Part shown: positions 54,191 to 61,906 of the stretch, piece after piece
Layout: each line of letters begins with the position of its first letter
Position numbering within the stretch: position 1 is the stretch's first letter
DNA from: DASPMP01 sp035626995
GTDB taxonomy: Bacteria > Gemmatimonadota > Gemmatimonadetes > Gemmatimonadales > Gemmatimonadaceae
Length of the DNA: 64,000 bases
Reading direction: 5' to 3'
NCBI GenBank assembly: GCA_035626995.1
Contig: DASPMP010000245.1
Location: forward strand, 30,999-94,998
The notes under the pieces: model-generated
Told to the model about the DNA's origin: nothing
Databases searched by the model: none
The model's input: the letters and a program-made list of their open reading frames with translations, nothing else
Translations under genes and position numbers: made by a program

Positions 54191-54604
54191 TTACGGAACG
54201 ATGAGTGCTCCCCGCATGCTCGCTGCGTGCGGGGAGCACAGGAAGGAGTAGCGCCCTGCCGGGAGTGCCGGCATGACCATCGAATACGCCTCGTTGGTGA
54301 GGATCAGCATGCCACTCGACAGCTCGCGGATCTTCGGAGCCGGCATCGCCGAATCGATGATCTTGCGTGCGGACGCCGAGATCGAGTCGCTGATGAATTC
54401 CACGTTGTGCGGCCCGCCCTGGCCATTGATGAACCGGATGGTGTCACCGGCGGCCACGCGCGTCTCTGCGGGCACGAAGCGATTGGACTGGAGACGGACG
54501 ACGTGCAAGGCCCTGCTTGTCAGCTTGACGGCTTCACCGCTTGTCGGGGTGCGGAGAAGGATCGCTGTTGCAAAAACGGCTACTACCGCGAGGGACTTGT
54601 ACAT
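54191..54604 (-). CDS. Cupredoxin (plastocyanin-like) copper protein
   Basis: 137 residues. The signal peptide covers about residues 1-20. The type 1 copper set is complete: His66 in GGPHNVEF, and Cys123, His126 and Met130 in SFLCSPHAASMRG. The core VPAETRVAAGDTIRFINGQG is typical of small blue copper proteins. It would carry electrons in the periplasm. The 3' end, which encodes the copper loop, contains a perfect 12-bp inverted repeat. Part of the signal region (54515-54545) resembles the family B repeat. Confidence 0.88.
   Translation of the reverse strand: MYKSLAVVAVFATAILLRTPTSGEAVKLTSRALHVVRLQSNRFVPAETRVAAGDTIRFINGQGGPHNVEFISDSISASARKIIDSAMPAPKIRELSSGMLILTNEAYSMVMPALPAGRYSFLCSPHAASMRGALIVP
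54205..54239. terminator. 12-bp inverted repeat in the cupredoxin gene end
   Basis: Arms GTGCTCCCCGCA (54205-54216) and TGCGGGGAGCAC (54228-54239), loop 11 bases. It lies 15 bases after the convergent SRPBCC stop, so it could end that transcript, and it covers the cupredoxin copper-loop codons. No T-run follows. Confidence 0.4.
54515..54545. repeat. Family B-like repeat inside the cupredoxin signal region
   Basis: GCTTGTCAGCTTGACGGC and then CACCGCTTGTC, related to GGCTTGTC units, encode the region before the mature protein (around residues 20-30). Confidence 0.4.
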
Positions 54605-54619
54605 GTTCTCAATTTCGCC

Positions 54620-54636
54620 GACAAGCCGACAAGCCG
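54620..54636. repeat. Two family B units
   Basis: GACAAGCC repeated twice between the cupredoxin start and the DoxX stop. A short remnant of the same family as 45813 and 59407. Confidence 0.6.
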
Positions 54637-54640
54637 GCTC

Positions 54641-55183
54641 CTACCTCGCCAGCTCCCGTCTCCGCGCCTGGCGCCGCACCCATGGGGAGATCGGCACCGT
54701 CATTCCCGGTGTCCGCTTTCGCGAGCGGCGGCCGCGCAGGAGTCCATCGAAGCTGAACCAACCCGGGCCGACGAATGCGAACGCAAGCAGAACGATCGCG
54801 TACAGCGTCGCGAGCTCGCCCCCGTTCAGCATCCAGTGGTTTCGAACGCCGTTCACTGACAGGTGGGTGAGCGCGACGAGTGCCGCGAGCACGACTGCCG
54901 CCGCCTGGGTGAAGAGGCCGACAGCCAGCAAGGTGCCTCCGACGAGCTTGACTGTCGCCATGATCCAGGGATCAGTGAGCGGTGTGAGCGCGCCACTCCA
55001 TCGCTGTCCAGGAAGGAGCAGCTCGCCAAACAGCTCCTGCACGCCATGCCAGATCAGCAGCGCTCCGATGCTGATGCGAAACGCGGCAAAGGCGACATCC
55101 GGTACCCACCACCAGCGCAGTGAGCGTGGATCGGTTGCGGGCTCCGCCGTCGTGGTCGTATAAGGCGTGCGGCGAACGGTCAC
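54641..55183 (-). CDS. DoxX family membrane protein
   Basis: 180 residues from a GTG at 55183, with GGAG about ten bases upstream; the longer ORF to 55336 overlaps an intergenic region. About four hydrophobic segments are visible, with AAFRISIGALLIWHGVQELF near the N-terminus and the tail WFSFDGLLRGRR. DoxX proteins are inner-membrane proteins linked to thiosulfate:quinone oxidoreduction in some archaea, but most bacterial members have no known activity. The start is uncertain. It is divergent from the gene at 55354. Confidence 0.7.
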   Translation of the reverse strand: MTVRRTPYTTTTAEPATDPRSLRWWWVPDVAFAAFRISIGALLIWHGVQELFGELLLPGQRWSGALTPLTDPWIMATVKLVGGTLLAVGLFTQAAAVVLAALVALTHLSVNGVRNHWMLNGGELATLYAIVLLAFAFVGPGWFSFDGLLRGRRSRKRTPGMTVPISPWVRRQARRRELAR

Positions 55184-55353
55184 GGCTGTGATACTCCAAA
55201 GCGGCGGAAACGATCGGGCCTCGCGCTCTATCGTCGAGCCGCGACCAGCCACAACTTTGCGAGCAGAATCGGGGCCGCGCGCGCGGTGCGTGATGCGCGT
55301 CACGTTCTTCCCTCCCGCAGCATCCACCGCTCGCAATCACTTCGGAGGAGCTA

Positions 55354-55914
55354 ATGGTTTCCCTGACGTCGCTGTGGCTGCCCATCCTGGTGTCCGCCGT
55401 TGCCGCATTCATCGCCAGCGCGGTCGTCCACATGGTTCTGCGATACCACAATACGGACTTTGGTCGAATCCCCGGCGAGGATGACGTCATGCGCTCGCTC
55501 GGATCCCAGGCGCTCGCGCCGGGCGATTACATCTTTCCTTACCCGCACGGCGGCGAAGCCGCGATGAAGGATCCGGCATTCGTCGAAAAGCGCACCCGCG
55601 GTCCCGCAGGCTGGGTCCGGGTTTTCCGGCCCGGAATGCCGGGCATGGGTCCGCTCTTCGGCAAATGGTTCCTCTATCAGCTGGTGATCAGCATCTTCGC
55701 GGCGTACCTCGCGGGCCGTGCGCTGCCCTCTGGCGCTCCTGGCGGCGAGATCTTCCGGTTCACCACGACCGTCGGGTTCCTGGCCTACGGAATGGCGTAT
55801 GCCGGCGAGGCCATCTGGTACGAGCGGCCCTGGAGCACCGCGCTCAAGAACCTGCTCGATGCGGTCATCTATGGAGCGGCCATGGGCGCGGTGTTCGTCT
55901 GGCTGTGGCCGTGA
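55354..55914 (+). CDS. Conserved membrane protein of unknown function
   Basis: 186 residues with GGAGGAG upstream. An N-terminal helix (SLWLPILVSAVAAFIASAVV) is followed by HMVLRYHNTDFGRIPGEDDV and a soluble loop with GDYIFPYPHGGEAAM. Two or three further helices end the protein. The HxxNTDF/PYP pattern recurs in hypothetical proteins of Acidobacteria-like bacteria but I know of no named family. It ends right at the start of the large 14-bp repeat region. Confidence 0.6.
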   Translation: MVSLTSLWLPILVSAVAAFIASAVVHMVLRYHNTDFGRIPGEDDVMRSLGSQALAPGDYIFPYPHGGEAAMKDPAFVEKRTRGPAGWVRVFRPGMPGMGPLFGKWFLYQLVISIFAAYLAGRALPSGAPGGEIFRFTTTVGFLAYGMAYAGEAIWYERPWSTALKNLLDAVIYGAAMGAVFVWLWP

Positions 55915-55922
55915 AGCCGACT

Positions 55923-56160
55923 GCTGAATGCCAAGAGCTTACTACCAACTGCTTACGGCCAACCGCTAACGACCAACAGCTAACTACCAAGAGCTAACTG
56001 CCAAGGGCTAACTACCAAGAGCTAACTGCCAAGGGCTAACTGCCAAGGGCTAACTGCCAAGAGCTAACTGCCAAGAGCTAACTGCCAAGAGCTAACTACC
56101 AAGAGCTAACTACCAACAGCTGACTACCAACCGCTGACTACCAACCGCTAACGGCCAAGG
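55923..56160. repeat. Family C 14-bp array, forward half (17 units)
   Basis: Seventeen head-to-tail 14-bp units with consensus GCTAACTGCCAAGA (variants TACC, GGCC). The unit boundaries are exact over 238 bp. Units at the edges are more divergent. It fills the left half of a 500-bp gap between convergent genes. Confidence 0.93.
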
Positions 56161-56214
56161 ATGATTGCGCTCGGCGTTGGCCACAGCACTGGGCCGTGAT
56201 CTCTTGGGACGCCC

Positions 56215-56396
56215 TTGGTCGTAAGCCCTAGGCCGTAAGCTCTTGGCCGTAAGCTCTTGGCCCTAAGCTCTTGGCCCTAAGCTCTTGGCCCTAAGCTCTT
56301 GGCCCTAAGCTCTTGGACGTAAGCTCTTGGCCGTCAGCCCTTGGCAGTAAGCCCTTGGCCGTAAGCCCTTGGCCGTAAGCCCTTGGCAGTTAGCTC
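56215..56396. repeat. Family C 14-bp array, inverted half (13 units)
   Basis: Thirteen 14-bp units with consensus TTGGCCCTAAGCTC, the complement of the forward unit. The unit at 56383-56396 (TTGGCAGTTAGCTC) is an exact complement of a forward unit. Together with 55923-56160 it makes an imperfect stem of about 180-200 bp with a 54-bp centre (56161-56214). Nothing else is seen in this gap. Confidence 0.93.
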
Positions 56397-56413
56397 TTCG
56401 CCCAACGCCCCGC

Positions 56414-57169
56414 TCAAAGTGCAGGCAACGGCAACGCATTCCGCACCAGAAACTTCGAGCGCGGAAACACATGCAGGTCCCGGCCGAAGTAGTCGCGCTT
56501 CGCCAGCTCCACCGTCTCGCGGGTGGCACTGCAGTGCCAGGGCTCGAGATCGCGCGGCCGCGATTTCCCGAACACCGCGGGCGTGAATACGCCCACGTTC
56601 ACGCCACCACGTGAGTCACGCGCGGACGGGTAGCGGAACAGTTCGACGCCAGCCTCGCGCATCGCGGCGCCGAGCGCCTGGGTCTCCGTGTATCTGATTG
56701 GCGAGGCGATGACTTTCCTGCTGGCGTTGAAGGGCGCGTGCACGAGATCCACGCCGCGCCGGCTGCGCGCGTTCACACGAAACGCGGTGAGCTCCGATGT
56801 GAGTTCGCCAAGATCCGCAGTTGTCCCCTCGAGAAACACGAAGCGATAGTACGCGACTTCGGCGAACGCGGTGGGAAGCGTCTCCGACCCATACCAGATG
56901 CCGCGCTCGTGCCGGCTGCCGAATCGCGAACCGTATCGGAGCGGCGGGTACCGGAAGGGTGTGGTGAGGAGGTAATGCTGTTTCGCGTCTGCCACTGCGG
57001 GTGGCTTGGCGCGATCGATGAGCTGCTCGAGCAGCTCCTGTTCCTCATTACTGTCCACGAGTTTGCGCGTGGACACCTGGTGCTGCGCCTCGACCACGCG
57101 CCACGGCATCAGCCGCAGCGCCCGGATCTCAGAGTCGCCCGCGCATCGCGTCCAGATACTGGACGACAT
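56414..57169 (-). CDS. RES-domain toxin (NAD-degrading family)
   Basis: 251 residues from the ATG at 57169, which overlaps the antitoxin gene by 41 bp; an alternative ATG at 57109 would remove the conserved-looking WTRCAGDSEI segment. The RES domain is seen in FRYPPLRYGSRFGSRHERGI, then WYGSETLPTAFAEVAYYRFV, and later VHAPFNASRKVIASPIRYTE and QALGAAMREAGVELFRYPSA. RES toxins of the family degrade NAD+. Length is larger than minimal RES proteins owing to the N-terminal ~50 residues. The antitoxin precedes it. Confidence 0.85.
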   Translation of the reverse strand: MSSSIWTRCAGDSEIRALRLMPWRVVEAQHQVSTRKLVDSNEEQELLEQLIDRAKPPAVADAKQHYLLTTPFRYPPLRYGSRFGSRHERGIWYGSETLPTAFAEVAYYRFVFLEGTTADLGELTSELTAFRVNARSRRGVDLVHAPFNASRKVIASPIRYTETQALGAAMREAGVELFRYPSARDSRGGVNVGVFTPAVFGKSRPRDLEPWHCSATRETVELAKRDYFGRDLHVFPRSKFLVRNALPLPAL

Positions 57170-57500
57170 CGACGAGTCCCTCGACGGTCCGGATGCGCTC
57201 CGCAGGAATGCCGCGCAGGTGATGGTTTTCGGCGCGAAGCCACGTGCGCGCCTTTTCGTCGTCACCCCCCACGAGCGCGTCGAGCGACCGGTACAACCGC
57301 AGGAAGAGAAGGGTGAGCTCCCCTTCCTTGCTATCCGGATCGAGAGCGCGCCCGGATTGCAGCCGCGACACGCTTGCTTCACTCGTCCCGAGCACCGTGG
57401 CGAGATGGCGGTTGCGTATCCCGAGGCGCTCGGCCGCAGAGAGCAGCGCCTTCGTCAGCACGGGTCCCGCCGCGGTTGCCGGCTGGAGCGGAATAGTCAT
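57129..57500 (-). CDS. Xre/MbcA/ParS-type antitoxin of the RES module
   Basis: 123 residues from the ATG at 57500. A Xre-type helix-turn-helix (LLSAAERLGIRNRHLATVLG, then TSEASVSRLQSGRAL) is followed by the ParS/MbcA toxin-binding domain (LTLLFLRLYRSLDALVGGDD, then KARTWLRAENHHLRGIPAER). This is the normal antitoxin for RES toxins. It should bind the inverted repeat at 57503-57532 to repress the operon. The overlap with the toxin gene suggests translational coupling. Confidence 0.87.
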   Translation of the reverse strand: MTIPLQPATAAGPVLTKALLSAAERLGIRNRHLATVLGTSEASVSRLQSGRALDPDSKEGELTLLFLRLYRSLDALVGGDDEKARTWLRAENHHLRGIPAERIRTVEGLVDVVQYLDAMRGRL

Positions 57501-57502
57501 CA

Positions 57503-57532
57503 ATTGCAAGGATATATGCGTTTTCTTGCAAT
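57503..57532. promoter_or_regulatory. Operator/promoter of the Xre-RES module
   Basis: ATTGCAAG (57503-57510) and CTTGCAAT (57525-57532) form a perfect 8-bp inverted repeat with 14-bp spacer in an AT-rich stretch. GATATATG between the arms could act as a -10. The site begins two bases upstream of the antitoxin start codon. Confidence 0.6.
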
Positions 57533-57653
57533 CGCAATGATCGCGAGGTACCAACAGGCGGTGCCGACAGGGCTGGCGGGTGGACCAAGCGAGGAGCTAA
57601 CATCGCCCGCGAGGAACGATATTGCAGGCCGCTGCCTTACCCACGCGCACCTC

Positions 57654-59384
57654 ATGAACAGACTCGCGATTCTCGTCGTCGCTGCCGCAGCGCCGACCCT
57701 GCTGTCCGCACAGGAGGCCGACATCATCATTCGCAACGCGCGCGTATGGACCGGCGACAGCGCCCGACCGCGCGCCGAAGCGGTCGCAATCCGCGGCGAG
57801 CGGATCATCGCGGTCGGGACCAATGCGGACGCGGATGTGCATCGCACGGCGCGAACGCGTGTTGTCGATGCCGCCGGCCGGATGGTGACCCCGGGCTTCA
57901 TCGACGATCACACCCACTTCGGCCAGGCGGGAGCGCTCCTCATCGGTGCGAACCTCCTGGACGTTTCGTCGGCGCCGCCGTTCGCTGAACGCGTGAAGGC
58001 TGCCGTCGCGCGAATGAGCCCGGGCGCATGGCTGACGGGCGGCGACTGGGGCGCCTATGAAGACTGGAATGCGAACAGCACAGGCCCGGCGACGGGTGCG
58101 CCGCGCCAGCGCTTCTCTCCCGATCGCTCGATCATCGACAGCGTCAGCGGCACGACCCCGGTCCTGCTCAATCGCTGGGACCGCAGTGCGTATGTCGCGA
58201 ATGGAATCGCGCTCGAGCGCGCCGGACTGTCCTGCAGTCGTCCCGTGCGCGGGCTGGAATGCGTGAATGGGCGAGCGACAGGGCGCGTCGCCGATTCAGC
58301 GCTCGCCAGGGTGCGGCGCGCGATAGCGCCGAAAACGTTCGATCAGCGACTGCGCGAGGCGCGGGCAGGCCAGCAGCATCTGGCGGAGCTCGGCGTCACC
58401 ACGATTCATGACAACACGCCGCCGAACCAGCTCCCCGTCTACACGGAGCTCAAGCGTCGCGGCGAGCTCACCGTGCGCGTGTTCGCCCGCCCCACGCTCG
58501 ACAAGTGGGATGAGCTCTCGTACGCGGGAATCTCGCCGGGCTTCGGCGACGACTGGATCCGCATCCGTGCGCTCAAGGGTTTCGTCGACGGGATTCAGGG
58601 GAATTCCACCGCGCGCTTCTATGAGCCACAACTGCATTCCGGGCGCCGCGGCGAGTGGCGCGACAGCACGAACACCGCAGCCACGGACGGTCCCGGCTCA
58701 GGAATGGAACCCTCCGGCAACATGGAACGGCTGTTGTTCGGGCTCGACTCTGCCGGATGGTGGGCGAACGTGCACGCGATCGGCGATCACGCCATCGACT
58801 CCGTGCTGACGATCATGGAGAAGGTCATTCGCGTCAACGGCCCGAAGGAGCGGCGGTGGCGCATCATCCATTCGCAGGTCATCCGGGATGCCAGCGTGGC
58901 ACAGCGGTACAAGCGCCTTGGGATCATCGCCGAGGTGCAGCCGTATCATGCCATCGACGACATGCGATGGATGGAGGAGCGGATTGGCGCGCGGTCGAAA
59001 TGGGCGTATGCCTTCAAGACCTTTCATGACGCGGGCGTTCCCCTGCTCTTCGGCTCCGATTGGCCGGGCACGAACGCGAGCTGGTACACCGCGAACCCCA
59101 TGACCATCATCTACGCCTCCATGACCCGGCAGACGGTGGATGGCAAGCCTGCGGGCGGCTGGTTCCCTGAACAACGCCTCGATCTCGAGACGAGCCTGCG
59201 CAGTTACACCGTGAACAACGCGTGGGCGGAAGGCGAGGAGCGGAGCAAGGGAAGCCTCGCCGTCGGAAAGCTCGCGGATCTCGTGATGATCGACCGCGAT
59301 CTCTTCACCATTCCCGCGACGCAGATCAAGGACGCCAAGGTGATGCTGACGATCGTGGGAGGCCGGGTGGTGTTCGAGAAATAG
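57654..59384 (+). CDS. Secreted amidohydrolase (YtcJ/amidohydrolase-3-like)
   Basis: 576 residues from the ATG at 57654; the in-frame ORF continues back to 57006 but overlaps the toxin-antitoxin genes. The signal peptide is MNRLAILVVAAAAPTLLSAQ. Metal-binding motifs: GFIDDHTHFG (His86, His88), HAIGDHAID, RWRIIHSQVI and FGSDWPG. The tail LAVGKLADLVMIDRD is diagnostic of the superfamily. It hydrolyses an unknown N-acyl or amide substrate outside the cytoplasm. It is convergent with the zinc-ribbon-like gene across a repeat. Confidence 0.9.
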   Translation: MNRLAILVVAAAAPTLLSAQEADIIIRNARVWTGDSARPRAEAVAIRGERIIAVGTNADADVHRTARTRVVDAAGRMVTPGFIDDHTHFGQAGALLIGANLLDVSSAPPFAERVKAAVARMSPGAWLTGGDWGAYEDWNANSTGPATGAPRQRFSPDRSIIDSVSGTTPVLLNRWDRSAYVANGIALERAGLSCSRPVRGLECVNGRATGRVADSALARVRRAIAPKTFDQRLREARAGQQHLAELGVTTIHDNTPPNQLPVYTELKRRGELTVRVFARPTLDKWDELSYAGISPGFGDDWIRIRALKGFVDGIQGNSTARFYEPQLHSGRRGEWRDSTNTAATDGPGSGMEPSGNMERLLFGLDSAGWWANVHAIGDHAIDSVLTIMEKVIRVNGPKERRWRIIHSQVIRDASVAQRYKRLGIIAEVQPYHAIDDMRWMEERIGARSKWAYAFKTFHDAGVPLLFGSDWPGTNASWYTANPMTIIYASMTRQTVDGKPAGGWFPEQRLDLETSLRSYTVNNAWAEGEERSKGSLAVGKLADLVMIDRDLFTIPATQIKDAKVMLTIVGGRVVFEK

Positions 59385-59390
59385 TGGTCA

Positions 59391-59446
59391 GCTCTCGGCT
59401 CTCGGCGACAAGCCGACAAGCCGACAAGCCGACAAGCCGACAAGCA
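59391..59446. repeat. Family A and B arrays fused
   Basis: CTCGGCT units (59391-59406) run directly into five GACAAGCC/GACAAGCA 8-bp units (59407-59446). It lies between convergent genes and shows that the two families are physically linked. Confidence 0.88.
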
Positions 59447-59453
59447 GTTCAGT

Positions 59454-60584
59454 TCACTTCACTCGCTCGATTTTCGGCGCAAAGAAATTGTCGGCGATCG
59501 CCGCGATCTCTTCCGCCTCGCGCCACGCGGCTTCGAGGAGCGCCAGCTCCCCTTCGAGTGCCGTCTGCTCGGTGTCTTCGTGCAAGGCCATTTCGAGTGC
59601 GAGCCGCTGCGCGCGCGGCAACCGTGGCAGCGCGCCGGGATTCGACGGCATCTGGTTGGAATTCGCCAGGTTCAGTTGTCCTGTCTTGTAGAACTCGCGC
59701 CAGTTGATGGGCTCCATCGCCGCCTTCCAGGGCTCGCGCATCCAGTCACCGCGCTCATACGCCTTCCATCGCTCGGCGAAGTCTCCACTGCGCTTGCGCG
59801 ACTCGCCCGCCACCATGCGCGATACCGCCGCAGGGCTGCCGGCATCCGCGATGATCGTCGTCGCGTCCTGCACGGTTCCCTGCGTCGCGCCACCACGATT
59901 CACGTTCGCGAGCAGCGCGCCCAAGGCGCGCCGCGCCACTTCGCCCGTGAGCTCCTGCTTCCCGTATGAGTGGCGCACTTGCAGGCGCCACGGGTCGTCG
60001 CCGTCTGCCGCCTGAAGCTGTGCATGCTCGAGGTTCGCGCGCGTCACGCGCAGCAGCTTGCCATCCTGACCGGCGATCCTGGTGGACTTGAGGTGGCCGC
60101 GGGTCGCGATGATCGGCAGGATGAAATGCGCCCCGATCACGGTGATCGGGCCAAGTGCGGCGATCGCGGCCATCACGGGCGCCCCGAACAACACGATGCC
60201 AGTTCCCGCCACCGCCGTGCCCGCGCCGACGGTAACCATGCGCCGGCGGAAGCGCGCGCTGAACATCCGGCCATAGCGCCACGCCGCGAATTCGGGACGC
60301 AGCGCCGGGCCGATTCGCACAAGCTCCAGCCCGCTGTTCAACTTCGCGATGCCGATGTTGTCCGTCTGCGCGCGCAACCGCTGGCCGCGGTAGTGGCGCT
60401 CGCATTCCTCGATGGCTTCCCAACGCTCCTCGATAGGCGTCAGGTTCCACCGGGCGCATACCGGACATACCACCCACAGCCGCCCCTTCGCGGGATCGAA
60501 GGCCAGCCGTTTCCCCACGGGGAAATGCTCGACGGACTCGTTGCTGCCGAGGCCTGCCTTGCAGAAGAGGCAGTGGGAGTACAT
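59454..60584 (-). CDS. Membrane protein with N-terminal zinc-ribbon-like Cys pairs
   Basis: 376 residues. The N-terminus has two Cys pairs, HCLFCK (Cys5, Cys8) and CPVCARW (about 40-43), likely binding Zn. One or two hydrophobic segments lie around 118-160 (GAGTAVAGTGIVLFGAPVMA). The C-terminal half is helical and charged, ending TALEGELALLEAAWREAEEI. I do not recognise a named family; it may be lineage-specific. It is convergent with the amidohydrolase and divergent from the gene at 60667. Confidence 0.65.
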   Translation of the reverse strand: MYSHCLFCKAGLGSNESVEHFPVGKRLAFDPAKGRLWVVCPVCARWNLTPIEERWEAIEECERHYRGQRLRAQTDNIGIAKLNSGLELVRIGPALRPEFAAWRYGRMFSARFRRRMVTVGAGTAVAGTGIVLFGAPVMAAIAALGPITVIGAHFILPIIATRGHLKSTRIAGQDGKLLRVTRANLEHAQLQAADGDDPWRLQVRHSYGKQELTGEVARRALGALLANVNRGGATQGTVQDATTIIADAGSPAAVSRMVAGESRKRSGDFAERWKAYERGDWMREPWKAAMEPINWREFYKTGQLNLANSNQMPSNPGALPRLPRAQRLALEMALHEDTEQTALEGELALLEAAWREAEEIAAIADNFFAPKIERVK

Positions 60585-60666
60585 AGCCCGAATTTACGGC
60601 CTTGCAACGTTGGTCGGTCGGGGGCGTAATTCCAGCAGGACCAGCAGCTTCGACCTGGAGGTTGGC

Positions 60667-61842
60667 GTGCGAGGATTCAAGCAGCTCTTACAACGTCTGC
60701 CCGCATCGTCACGACGTATCCTGCTCCCAGCAGTTGCCGGCGTGGTCGTCGCCTGCGCGGGACTCGCCTCGGCCGCGGTTTCCGGGCGCGACCAGCCTCA
60801 GGGAGTGCTGCCCCAGTGGCTGAGTGACGGCGACTTCTGGGCATTGTCCAACCGCATCTCCGAGCCCGGCGGATATTTCCGCATCGAGGACAACTACACC
60901 TCCAACGAGATGGAGGTCGGCCAGTTGTATTCCATGCTTCGCGGACGCGGCATCGGCGGCGATGTGTTCATCGGCGTGGGGCCGGAGCAAAACTATACGT
61001 ACATCGCCGCCATCCGGCCGCGCATGGCGTTCCTCATCGACATCCGCCGCCAGGCCGTGATGCAGCACCTGATGTTCAAGGCGATGTTCGAGCTGGCGAA
61101 CGACCGGGCCGACTTCATTTCCCTTCTCTTCGGCAAACCGCGCCCGGCCGGGATCGACACCGCGATGTCCATCCAGAACATCTGGAATGCCTATCGGCTC
61201 GTACGCTCGGATTCCGCATACTCGGCAGCGAACTTTGAGCGGATCGTGGACCTGCTCACCGCGCGGAAGAAGTTCGTCTTCAATGAGAACGAACAGATGC
61301 AGCTTCGCGGCGTCTACAACGCGTTCTACTACTACGGGCCATCGATCACGACGCGCGGACCGCCATCGGGACGCGGTGGCGATTTCATGACGCTGACCGC
61401 CTTTTCGGAAGATTCGACGGGAGTGCCCCAGAGCTTCCTCGCGACCGAGGACGACTTCCGCTACGTGAAGTCGCTCCATGACCGGAACCTCATCGTCCCG
61501 GTCTCCGGGGACTTCGCCGGCCCGAAAGCGCTGCGCGCCATCGGGAGCTACCTCAAGGACCACAACGCGGTCGTTCGTGCCTTCTACGTCTCGAACGTGG
61601 AGCAGTACCTCTTCAGTGATGGCGTGAACAAGGAATTCTACGCCAACGCCACTACACTTCCCGTGGACGCCCGCAGTGTCTTCATTCGGCCGTATTCGCT
61701 GCGACGCTGGGGCCGGGGGCCGATCCGCGCGTGGCCGGATACCGGGGAAACCCAGTCATTGTGTCCCATGGCCGGTTTCCTGCGCGCCGCGGCAGATGGC
61801 CGCGTGAACAGCAACACGGACGCGCTGAACTGCCCTCCCTGA
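60667..61842 (+). CDS. Membrane-anchored LIC_10091-like protein (methyltransferase-fold type, unknown role)
   Basis: 391 residues from the GTG at 60667, preceded by GGAGG at 60657; the in-frame ORF reaches 60412 but overlaps the divergent gene. An N-terminal helix (about 16-40) anchors it outside. The signatures YTSNEMEVGQLY, then GVGPEQNYTYIAAIRPRMAF, then LIDIRRQAVMQHLMFKAMFE and ADFISLLFGKPRP match a family that, from memory, is called LIC_10091. It has a SAM-enzyme-like look but no proven activity. C-terminal Cys residues (QSLCPMAGF, NCPP) could form a disulfide. Confidence 0.65.
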   Translation: MRGFKQLLQRLPASSRRILLPAVAGVVVACAGLASAAVSGRDQPQGVLPQWLSDGDFWALSNRISEPGGYFRIEDNYTSNEMEVGQLYSMLRGRGIGGDVFIGVGPEQNYTYIAAIRPRMAFLIDIRRQAVMQHLMFKAMFELANDRADFISLLFGKPRPAGIDTAMSIQNIWNAYRLVRSDSAYSAANFERIVDLLTARKKFVFNENEQMQLRGVYNAFYYYGPSITTRGPPSGRGGDFMTLTAFSEDSTGVPQSFLATEDDFRYVKSLHDRNLIVPVSGDFAGPKALRAIGSYLKDHNAVVRAFYVSNVEQYLFSDGVNKEFYANATTLPVDARSVFIRPYSLRRWGRGPIRAWPDTGETQSLCPMAGFLRAAADGRVNSNTDALNCPP

Positions 61843-61906
61843 TTTCTCTGGCGTAGGCGGGACACCGGCCCGAGATTAGTTCCCTGCCGAAGCCGGTCTT
61901 TCCAGG

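Noticed and set aside
55923..56396. CRISPR array or integron attachment sites
   Set aside because: No variable spacers, no cas or integrase genes, and the 14-bp units are contiguous.
57006..57653. Extension of the amidohydrolase frame
   Set aside because: It overlaps both toxin and antitoxin genes; a proper signal peptide begins at 57654.
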